DNA of 10,968 nt from UBA6136 sp041158345 (lineage in GTDB: Bacteria > Pseudomonadota > Gammaproteobacteria > Methylococcales > Methylococcaceae), in the NCBI GenBank assembly GCA_041158345.1, contig JBEBBO010000071.1:1-10968 (forward strand), given 5' to 3'. The translations under genes were made by a program, and so were the position numbers. The notes below the pieces were generated by a model. That model worked only from the letters and a program-made list of their open reading frames with translations. It did not search any database and was not told the origin of the DNA. Below are positions 1-5,439 of this stretch, one piece after another (within the stretch, counting starts at the first letter, position 1; each line of letters opens with the position of its first letter).

Positions 1-308
1 AGGACATGTGCATCGCTTTCAAGGAACGTCATGACTACGTCGTCGCAGCCATGAATCAAATCCCGGGTGTTGACTGCCTGAGCACCGATGGCACCTTCTA
101 CGTGTTGCCGGACATGAAAAAAGTCATCGAGCGACTGGATGGCATCGAAGATGATCTGGGACTCTCCGAGTTCCTGATCGAAAAGGCTGGTGTGGCTGTT
201 GTTCCCGGCTCCGCGTTTGGTGCGGACGGACATATTCGCTTGTCTATTGCGACCAGCATGGCGAATCTTGAAAAGGCGGTAAGCCGCATGCAGGCTGCTC
301 TGGCCTAA
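1..308 (+). CDS. Class I aminotransferase, probable aspartate aminotransferase (3' end only)
   Basis: This is the C-terminal ~102 residues of a fold-type I PLP aminotransferase; the 5' part lies outside the window and the reading frame is open from base 3. The ATG at 6 is probably internal, because the protein reads straight into family sequence (AFKERHDYVV) with no room for the PLP-binding domain. The segment DGTFYVLPDM and the C-terminal GSAFGADGHIRLSIATS match the small domain of aspartate aminotransferases. The Arg in HIRLS is the residue that binds the substrate alpha-carboxylate in this family. The expected reaction is aspartate + 2-oxoglutarate to oxaloacetate + glutamate in the cytoplasm. 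Exact substrate preference (aspartate, aromatic or prephenate) cannot be read from this fragment, so no symbol is given. It ends with TAA and converges on galU. Confidence 0.85.
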   Translation, partial: DMCIAFKERHDYVVAAMNQIPGVDCLSTDGTFYVLPDMKKVIERLDGIEDDLGLSEFLIEKAGVAVVPGSAFGADGHIRLSIATSMANLEKAVSRMQAALA

Positions 309-320
309 GCCATTACAGGA

Positions 321-346
321 GGGGGCGATGCCATGCAACCGCCCCC
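321..346. terminator. GC-rich hairpin between convergent genes
   Basis: GGGGGCG (321-327) pairs perfectly with CGCCCCC (340-346) across a 12-nt loop, which itself contains a small TGC-CAT-GCA hairpin. It sits between the stop codons of the aminotransferase (308) and galU (359), so it could end transcription from both sides. There is no T-tract on either strand, so it is not a textbook intrinsic terminator. It may instead protect 3' ends or work with Rho. Confidence 0.45.
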
Positions 347-358
347 AGATCCGACCAA

Positions 359-1237
359 CTAATCGACCTTGAGACCCTTAAGGTAGCTTCGGAAACCGGC
401 ACCAATCTCCTCGTGCTTGAGTGCCAGTTCCACCGTAGCCATCAGGTAGCCCAGTTTGGAACCGCAATCGTATCGCTTGCCTTCAAATTCGAATGACAGC
501 ACCGGCTCGTCACTCAGAAGCATCGCGATAGCATCAGTCAGCTGAATTTCCCCACCCGCGCCTCGAGTCACCTTGTTGAGGCAATCGAATATGCCCGGCG
601 TCAGAATGTATCGACCCACTACGGCCTGATTGGAGGGCGCATTTTCCGGACGTGGCTTTTCCACTATGGCTGAGAGCTTGGCCAGGCGCTGTCCACAGGG
701 GTCCGCCTTGACGATGCCATAACTCTGGGTCTCGGAGGGGTGAACCTGCTCAGTACCCAGAACCGAACACTGCCATTCGTTATAGACCTCGACCATCTGC
801 TTCATGCAGCCGCGACTTCCATCGTCGACCATGTCATCCGCAAGAATCACCGCAAAGGGCTCATCGCCGATGATGGGCGCTGCGCAATTCACTGCATGCC
901 CCAATCCCAACGGCTCGGCCTGTCGTACATAGATGCAGTTAATCCCCGGCGGCACAATGGATTGGAGCGCCTTCAGAACCTCGGTCTTTCCGCGGGTAGC
1001 CAGCTCGTTTTCCATTTCATACGCTTTGTCGAAGTGATCTTCGATTGTGCGCTTGGTTCGGCTGGTTACGAAAATCAGCGTATCGATTCCGGCCGCAACA
1101 GCTTCTTCAGCCGCATACTGAATCAATGGCTTATCGACGATTGGCAACATTTCCTTGGGGCTAGCCTTGGTCGCAGGCAGGAATCGAGTTCCGAGCCCAG
1201 CAACAGGAAATACGGCCTTGCGAACGGTTTTTTTCAT
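359..1237 (-). CDS. galU: UTP--glucose-1-phosphate uridylyltransferase
   Basis: This 292-residue enzyme makes UDP-glucose from UTP and glucose-1-phosphate in the cytoplasm. UDP-glucose feeds LPS core, exopolysaccharide and osmoprotectant glucan synthesis. The N-terminal nucleotide-binding motif GLGTRFLP (14-21) is followed by TKASPKEMLP, with the conserved Lys at 28. Other family blocks are QAEPLGLGHA (106-115), ADD (133-135), EKP (193-195), GGEIQLTDA (228-236) and YDCGSKLGY (256-264). Length is close to E. coli GalU (302). The ATG at 1237 gives the expected MKKTVRKAVFPVAGLGTR start, with AGGA 9 nt upstream as a ribosome binding site. It lies 103 nt downstream of lapB on the same strand. That gap has no strong promoter or terminator that I can support, so co-transcription with lapB is possible. 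Confidence 0.97.
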   Translation of the reverse strand: MKKTVRKAVFPVAGLGTRFLPATKASPKEMLPIVDKPLIQYAAEEAVAAGIDTLIFVTSRTKRTIEDHFDKAYEMENELATRGKTEVLKALQSIVPPGINCIYVRQAEPLGLGHAVNCAAPIIGDEPFAVILADDMVDDGSRGCMKQMVEVYNEWQCSVLGTEQVHPSETQSYGIVKADPCGQRLAKLSAIVEKPRPENAPSNQAVVGRYILTPGIFDCLNKVTRGAGGEIQLTDAIAMLLSDEPVLSFEFEGKRYDCGSKLGYLMATVELALKHEEIGAGFRSYLKGLKVD

Positions 1238-1340
1238 GGAGTAATGTCCTGAATAAGAAAGACAAGCCAGGTTGGCTGAAATCGCCCTCTATCCCCGGCG
1301 GACATATCCTAGCGCGAAGATATTAGAAAAGGGATAGCCT

Positions 1341-2543
1341 TTATCGGGGATTCTCTTCGGCTTCAATAAAGATCAGCGATGAAAATGGACCGGTGGGGCG
1401 AATGGCGCCCCAATAACGGCAAGAGGGGCAACGCCAATAGAGTTCAGCCGAACCAAATCCACAGCGTTCGCAACAGAATTTCTGGCCACCCGCAACGCCC
1501 TCCTTCAGAAGGTCATAAAGTCGCTTCAGCCTGGAGGGACCGAGAAAAGACTCCTGCACCAGAAAACCAATGGCATGTGTCACCGCCTGTGGCTCTGGCG
1601 TCTCTTCCAGGATGGGGAGGAGGTAATCAATGGCCGCCTGACTGCCCTCCAGTCGACTCAATCGATCTGCCCTTTCAATGGCGGCGGCTACAATTCTGTA
1701 AGTGTGATAGAGGTAATCTAGGTACTCGATCAGCTCACGCTCTTGACCCAATCGCTCAGCACAAAGGCCGATCATCGGAAGAACCACGGAGAGAAAAAGC
1801 GGATTCTGACTTTCTATACTTCGGAAACTATCAAGGGACTGGCGATATTCCCCCTTACTGAATTCCAGACGCCCTTTGGCCAAGGTCGCCCGAACGCTTT
1901 TAGGATCATCCTCCAGAGCGCGATTGAGAAGATCCCGCGCGTCCTTCAACCGATGTAAAGACATCGCCTCCTCAGCGAGCTCACAAAGAAAGTGTGCGGC
2001 CGTCTCACCGTGTTTCGGCTTCATTGTCTGACGTAACTCGAGGATACAGTCGATCGAACGAAGCCAATCCTTCTGTTGCTGGTAAAGCAGCAACAACTGC
2101 TGTAATGCAGGTTTACCGTGACTTGGAGTCTCCTTTAGGGCGATGAAGAGTGATTCAGCACGGTCATAGAGACCTGCACTCATAAAATCAAGCGCCAGCT
2201 CAAAATCTGCACGCGCTCGATCAGAATCCAAGACATCCGTGGCCTTTCGCAATCTGGAATGAATATCGATGGCACGTTCGACGTCCCCCCGGCGTCGGTA
2301 ATGATTACCCAAGGCCATCTGGATTTCACGTGACTCGGAATCTTGCGCCAGAATTTCACCAACCGTCTCAATGGCTTGATCGGTTTTTTCATCCAACAGA
2401 TAGTTGAGCCCACGACGATAGGCCTGGGCCAAGGGGGACTGGCCTTCAGCGAGCCTGATTTTCGCTTCACGACGTTTCGCAGCATACCAACCGGAAGCCG
2501 CTGCGACGGGAAGCAGGAGGGCAATCAGATCGGTGTACTCCAG
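1341..2543 (-). CDS. lapB: Lipopolysaccharide assembly protein B (YciM), TPR protein with rubredoxin-like zinc motif
   Basis: LapB is an inner-membrane-anchored TPR protein. In E. coli it works with FtsH to control LpxC degradation, and so the rate of LPS synthesis. Translated from 2543 the protein has 400 residues (E. coli 389). A hydrophobic anchor, LIALLLPVAAASGWY (about 6-20), is followed by a basic stretch (AAKRREAK), several TPR-like helical repeats (about 40-330) and a C-terminal zinc module with two CxxC pairs, C358/C361 and C372/C375, in the ELYWRCPSC context typical of the family. No in-frame ATG, GTG or TTG precedes the anchor before the upstream TGA at 2568-2570. The first standard start codon is TTG at 2432, which would delete the whole membrane segment. 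I therefore choose CTG at 2543, which has GGAGG 6 nt upstream. A second CTG at 2528 is the alternative. No lapA gene precedes it. Confidence 0.9.
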   Translation of the reverse strand: MEYTDLIALLLPVAAASGWYAAKRREAKIRLAEGQSPLAQAYRRGLNYLLDEKTDQAIETVGEILAQDSESREIQMALGNHYRRRGDVERAIDIHSRLRKATDVLDSDRARADFELALDFMSAGLYDRAESLFIALKETPSHGKPALQQLLLLYQQQKDWLRSIDCILELRQTMKPKHGETAAHFLCELAEEAMSLHRLKDARDLLNRALEDDPKSVRATLAKGRLEFSKGEYRQSLDSFRSIESQNPLFLSVVLPMIGLCAERLGQERELIEYLDYLYHTYRIVAAAIERADRLSRLEGSQAAIDYLLPILEETPEPQAVTHAIGFLVQESFLGPSRLKRLYDLLKEGVAGGQKFCCERCGFGSAELYWRCPSCRYWGAIRPTGPFSSLIFIEAEENPR

Positions 2544-2549
2544 TTTAAG

Positions 2550-2554
2550 CCTCC
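2550..2554 (-). promoter_or_regulatory. Shine-Dalgarno sequence deciding the lapB start
   Basis: On the minus strand GGAGG (2554 to 2550) is followed by the 6-nt spacer CTTAAA and then CTG (2543-2541). This is a strong ribosome binding site at ideal distance, and it supports CTG as the lapB start codon over TTG at 2432. Confidence 0.65.
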
Positions 2555-2602
2555 AAGAAACCGTGATTCAAAGTGAATTCCGAACGCCCGGAATCATCTC
2601 AT

Positions 2603-2638
2603 AAAAAAACCATGCTCAGACATAGCCTGGCATGGTTT
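2603..2638 (-). terminator. Intrinsic terminator downstream of ihfB
   Basis: On the minus strand AAACCATGC (2638-2630) pairs with GCATGGTTT (2615-2607). The stem extends inward, after a one-base bulge, by CAG/CTG around a 7-nt loop. The 3' arm runs into seven consecutive T (2609-2603). It lies 26 nt after the ihfB stop and before lapB, so it should end the rpsA-ihfB transcript. Confidence 0.88.
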
Positions 2639-2664
2639 GTCACTCCGGAGTATACGGATGTTCA

Positions 2665-2946
2665 TCAGTCGGGATTCACCCTGTCTCTGAGATCCTTTCC
2701 GGGTTTGAAATGCGGAACATATTTTGCAGTCAATTCAACCTTGCTTCCCGTTTTCGGATTACGACCCGTACGTGGGGCACGATATCGAACAGAGAAGCTA
2801 CCAAACCCGCGGACTTCAATCCGTCCACCGTCGGCCAGTGTATCAGCCATATGGTCGACAATGGCTTTAACAGCAGCCTCAACATCACGTGCTGCAAGTT
2901 GAGGATACTTGAGACTTAGAGTTTGTATCAGGTCTGACTTTGTCAT
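2665..2946 (-). CDS. ihfB: Integration host factor subunit beta
   Basis: This 93-residue DNA-bending protein (E. coli IHF-beta 94) pairs with IHF-alpha, whose gene is not in the window, to bend DNA sharply at specific sites in transcription, replication and recombination. The N-terminal helices begin MTKSDLIQTL. The family signature RGFGSFSVRYRAPRTGRNP (46-64) follows, with Pro64 in GRNPKTG at the tip of the beta arm, where it intercalates into DNA. The end KYVPHFKPGKDLRDR is also typical. The beta rather than alpha or HU assignment rests on the MTKS start, the RAPRTGRNP arm and the position just after rpsA, the usual place of ihfB. The ATG at 2946 matches family starts, but I see no Shine-Dalgarno in the 15 nt before it. 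Initiation may depend on a nearby hairpin or on coupling to rpsA. Confidence 0.97.
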   Translation of the reverse strand: MTKSDLIQTLSLKYPQLAARDVEAAVKAIVDHMADTLADGGRIEVRGFGSFSVRYRAPRTGRNPKTGSKVELTAKYVPHFKPGKDLRDRVNPD

Positions 2947-2962
2947 GGGACGCGCACGTTAA

Positions 2963-2982
2963 GGGGGAGACAATGCTCCCCC
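2963..2982 (-). other. Hairpin in the rpsA-ihfB gap
   Basis: On the minus strand GGGGGAG (2982-2976) pairs with CTCCCCC (2969-2963) across a 6-nt loop. It starts 14 nt after the rpsA stop and ends 16 nt before the ihfB ATG. Only two T follow the stem, so termination would be weak. It could be a partial attenuator, an mRNA 3'-end stabiliser or a translation control element for ihfB. Confidence 0.55.
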
Positions 2983-2996
2983 CTCCGTTTGAACGA

Positions 2997-4667
2997 TTAC
3001 TTGTTTTCCATCTGTTCCTTGAAGATATCCCCAAGGGTCGGCATCGCATTGGATGCAGCTTGGGTGTAACCCTTCATGGCTTCAGCTTCGTCTTCCTGAT
3101 CCTTTGCCTTGATAGAAAGCGTGATGGACTTGCTCTTCTTATCGACGCCCATGAACTTGGCTTCGACTTCGTCGCCCACGTTCATCTGGGTGCGCGCATC
3201 TTCGATGCGATCGCGAGAGATTTCAGAGGCCCGGAGGTAGCCCTCAACGCTATCTGCCAGCGTGATCACGGCGCCCTTCGCATCAACTTCCTTCACGATG
3301 CCACGAACAAGGTCACCCTTCTCATGGGTTGCAAGGTAGTTCTGGAAAGGATCCTGTTCCAGCTGCTTGATCCCGAGTGAAATGCGCTCACGTTCCGGAT
3401 CAATGGCAAGGATGACGGTTTCAACTTCGTCGCCCTTCTTATAGTTGCGAATGGCTTCTTCACCCGGCGCATTCCAGGAAATGTCAGACAGATGAACCAA
3501 GCCATCGATGTTGCCATCAAGACCGATGAACACGCCGAAGTCCGTGATGGACTTGATGGTTCCACTGATCTTGTCGCCCTTGTTATGGGTTGAAGCGAAT
3601 TCATCCCACGGGTTGTTGCGGCACTGCTTCATACCCAGAGAAATACGACGACGGTCTTCATCGATATCGAGGACCATCACTTCGCATTCATCACCAAGCT
3701 GAACGAGCTTGGACGGATTAACGTTCTTGTTGGTCCAGTCCATTTCAGAGACGTGAACCAAACCTTCAACGCCTTCTTCAAGTTCTACGAAACAACCGTA
3801 ATCGGTCAGGTTAGAAACCTTACCGAACAGGCGTGTACCTGAAGGATAGCGACGTGCAATGTTCAACCATGGATCTTCACCGAGCTGTTTGAGGCCCAGA
3901 GAAACGCGATTCTTTTCTTGATCGTACTTAAGGACCTTGACCTGGATTTCCTGGCCAATTTCAACGGCTTCTGACGGATGACGTACACGCTTCCAGGCCA
4001 TATCAGTGATATGGAGGAGACCGTCGACACCACCGAGATCAATGAAGGCACCGTAATCAGTGAGGTTCTTGACCACACCCATAACGATTGCACCTTCCTT
4101 GAGGTTCTCAAGTAGCGCTTCCTTCTCAGCACTGAATTCAGATTCAACAACCGCACGGCGTGAAAGAACGACGTTATTGCGCTTCTGATCGATCTTGATG
4201 ACCTTGAATTCCAGGTCACGGCCTTCGAGATATGCGGTATCGCGAACCGGGCGAACATCAACCAAGGAGCCCGGGAGGAACGCGCGCAGTGCGCCAATCG
4301 CTACGGTGAATCCACCACGAACCTTACCGGTCAGGCGTCCGATTACCGTTTCATTCTTCTCATGGGCTTCCTCGAGGTCGGTCCACGCCTTGAGACGCTT
4401 CGCCTTATCGCGAGAAAGGAGGGTTGCACCGAGGCCGTCTTCGAGAAGTTCGAGGGTACACTCAACGGTGTCACCAACGCTAACTTCCAGCGTGCCATCT
4501 GCATCGAGGAACTGCCACTTCGGGACAACACCTTCGGACTTGAGGCCCGCATTAACGACAACAACGTCCGGCCCGATATCGACTACGGTTCCACGGATGA
4601 TGCTGCCCGGACGCATTTCAGCCTGGGACAGGCTCTGTTCAAACAACTCAGCAAAGCTCTCGGTCAT
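2997..4667 (-). CDS. rpsA: 30S ribosomal protein S1
   Basis: S1 binds mRNA on the small ribosomal subunit and unfolds structured leaders so that translation can start. The 556-residue product (E. coli 557) has the six S1 (OB-fold) repeats of the enteric protein, at about 21-87, 105-171, 192-260, 277-347, 364-434 and 451-520. The first two are the divergent ribosome-binding repeats; the later ones carry the repeated NLTDYGxF / ITDFGxF and GLVHxS motifs. The C-terminal tail ends LGDIFKEQMENK. I choose ATG 4667 because MTESFAELFEQSL aligns with the E. coli start. An in-frame ATG at 4685 would add six residues (MQLNSF). The gene follows cmk, as in E. coli, but a terminator separates the two, so it probably has its own promoter. 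The leader lacks a Shine-Dalgarno sequence, as known for S1-autoregulated rpsA genes. Confidence 0.98.
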   Translation of the reverse strand: MTESFAELFEQSLSQAEMRPGSIIRGTVVDIGPDVVVVNAGLKSEGVVPKWQFLDADGTLEVSVGDTVECTLELLEDGLGATLLSRDKAKRLKAWTDLEEAHEKNETVIGRLTGKVRGGFTVAIGALRAFLPGSLVDVRPVRDTAYLEGRDLEFKVIKIDQKRNNVVLSRRAVVESEFSAEKEALLENLKEGAIVMGVVKNLTDYGAFIDLGGVDGLLHITDMAWKRVRHPSEAVEIGQEIQVKVLKYDQEKNRVSLGLKQLGEDPWLNIARRYPSGTRLFGKVSNLTDYGCFVELEEGVEGLVHVSEMDWTNKNVNPSKLVQLGDECEVMVLDIDEDRRRISLGMKQCRNNPWDEFASTHNKGDKISGTIKSITDFGVFIGLDGNIDGLVHLSDISWNAPGEEAIRNYKKGDEVETVILAIDPERERISLGIKQLEQDPFQNYLATHEKGDLVRGIVKEVDAKGAVITLADSVEGYLRASEISRDRIEDARTQMNVGDEVEAKFMGVDKKSKSITLSIKAKDQEDEAEAMKGYTQAASNAMPTLGDIFKEQMENK

Positions 4668-4711
4668 AAAACTATTTAATTGCATCCCACGCCTAGGGCA
4701 TTGGATGACTG
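4668..4711 (-). promoter_or_regulatory. SD-less, A/T-rich rpsA translation initiation region
   Basis: The minus-strand bases just before the rpsA ATG read CAATTAAATAGTTTT, A/T-rich with no GGAG-like element. In E. coli the rpsA leader also lacks a good Shine-Dalgarno and is recognised and autorepressed through free S1. The sequence here is consistent with that mode. The autoregulation itself is inferred, and I did not fold the leader. Confidence 0.5.
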
Positions 4712-4717
4712 TGTAAG

Positions 4718-4746
4718 ATTAAAAAAACCACCGGCATGGCCGGCAA
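4718..4746 (-). promoter_or_regulatory. Candidate sigma-70 promoter for rpsA
   Basis: On the minus strand TTGCCG (4746-4741, four of six matches to TTGACA), a 17-nt spacer and TTTAAT (4723-4718, five of six matches to TATAAT) form a plausible promoter. The start site would fall near 4711, giving a leader of about 45 nt. The elements overlap the cmk terminator stem and T-tract, so the T-rich bases may have been conserved for either role. Confidence 0.4.
4721..4743 (-). terminator. Intrinsic terminator downstream of cmk
   Basis: On the minus strand CCGGC-CAT-GCCGG (4743-4731) forms a GC-rich stem with a 3-nt loop. After TGG it is followed by seven T (4727-4721). It lies 17 nt past the cmk stop and should end, wholly or in part, the serC-to-cmk transcript before rpsA. 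Confidence 0.8.
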
Positions 4747-4760
4747 CCCATGAAACGGTC

Positions 4761-5432
4761 TCAGGCATCCCGCCTGACCCAATCCAGCACTTGCCGGATC
4801 ACCTCCGGAATGGGCAGATTGGATGAATCGATGTGGAGCGCCCCTTCTGCCATGCTGAGCGGTGCCTCTGCACGCTCTCGATCACGACGGTCACGCTCCT
4901 CGATTTCCCGAGTCAAGCCGTCAAGATTAACATCCAGCCCCTTGTCTTTCAACTGCTTAAGCCGCCGAAGCGCTCTCACTTCAGCACTGGCCGTTAGAAA
5001 AACCTTGTGGGCGGCATCCTTGAACACGACCGTCCCCATGTCCCGCCCGTCTGCAACCAGTCCCGGCGCCTGCCGAAAGCTTTGTTGCTTGTCGAGCAAT
5101 GCCCGTCGCACCAGGCCAATTTGGGCCACTCGCGACGCCGCATTCCCGGTCGTTTCCAGCCCAATTTCCCCAGCGATATCTTCACCAGACAAATAGACCT
5201 TGGGCGGATCATCCGAACTGAAGGTGAGATCCATCGCCAAACCGAGGTCCGCAATGCGTTGCTCGTCCTCAAAAGGAATCTGGGCTCTGGTTACGGCAAT
5301 CGCCAAAGAACGATAGATGGCACCACTGTCCAGAAAGTGCCAACCCAGCTCCCGTGCCACAGCACGGCTGACCGTCCCCTTGCCAGATCCACTCGGGCCA
5401 TCAATCGTCAACACCGGCACAATCGAAGGCAT
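4761..5432 (-). CDS. cmk: Cytidylate kinase
   Basis: This cytoplasmic enzyme phosphorylates CMP and dCMP to the diphosphates with ATP, recycling CMP from RNA and lipid turnover. The 223-residue product (E. coli 227) has the P-loop GPSGSGKGT (12-20), the CMP-binding segment LDSGAIYR (34-41), ADGRDMGTVVF (127-137) and the lid region REIEERDRRDR (175-185). ATG 5432 gives MPSIVPVLTIDGPSG, matching the E. coli start (MTAIAPVITIDGPSG). The open frame runs upstream into aroA, with ATGs at 5447 and 5489 that would add 5 or 19 unconserved residues. The chosen start is 7 nt past the aroA TAA and has no clear Shine-Dalgarno, so translational coupling to aroA is likely. ATG 5447 would overlap the aroA stop (ATGCATAA). 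Confidence 0.96.
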   Translation of the reverse strand: MPSIVPVLTIDGPSGSGKGTVSRAVARELGWHFLDSGAIYRSLAIAVTRAQIPFEDEQRIADLGLAMDLTFSSDDPPKVYLSGEDIAGEIGLETTGNAASRVAQIGLVRRALLDKQQSFRQAPGLVADGRDMGTVVFKDAAHKVFLTASAEVRALRRLKQLKDKGLDVNLDGLTREIEERDRRDRERAEAPLSMAEGALHIDSSNLPIPEVIRQVLDWVRRDA

Positions 5433-5439
5433 GTTCGAC

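Noticed and set aside
1121..1133. Perfect match to the IHF consensus (AATCAANNNNTTA), close to ihfB in the genome
   Set aside because: It lies inside the conserved galU coding segment KPLIQY. About 0.3 such matches are expected by chance in a window this size, and there is no promoter nearby.
740..1252. 170-codon plus-strand open frame antisense to galU
   Set aside because: It lies inside a fully conserved galU frame, encodes no recognisable family and has no ribosome binding site or operon context. It is a frame shadow.
1265..1277. AGCCA-GGT-TGGCT hairpin in the lapB-galU gap, followed on the minus strand by a T-rich stretch
   Set aside because: The stem is only five base pairs and the T-run is interrupted (TGTCTTTCTT), too weak to call a terminator.
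1291..1351. Long-range inverted repeat ATCCCCG / CGGGGAT around the lapB stop
   Set aside because: Seven base pairs across a 47-nt loop is easily chance, and one arm lies in lapB coding sequence.
1379..1861. 160-codon plus-strand open frame antisense to lapB
   Set aside because: The lapB frame is supported by TPR and CxxC motifs throughout. The antisense product is low in hydrophobic residues and unlike any protein I know.
2432..2432. TTG at 2432 as the lapB start
   Set aside because: It would remove the conserved hydrophobic anchor, which reads in frame upstream behind a strong ribosome binding site.
4195..4716. 173-codon plus-strand open frame over the 5' half of rpsA
   Set aside because: Its Arg/Ser-rich composition is what antisense reading of a conserved S1 gene produces; there is no independent support.
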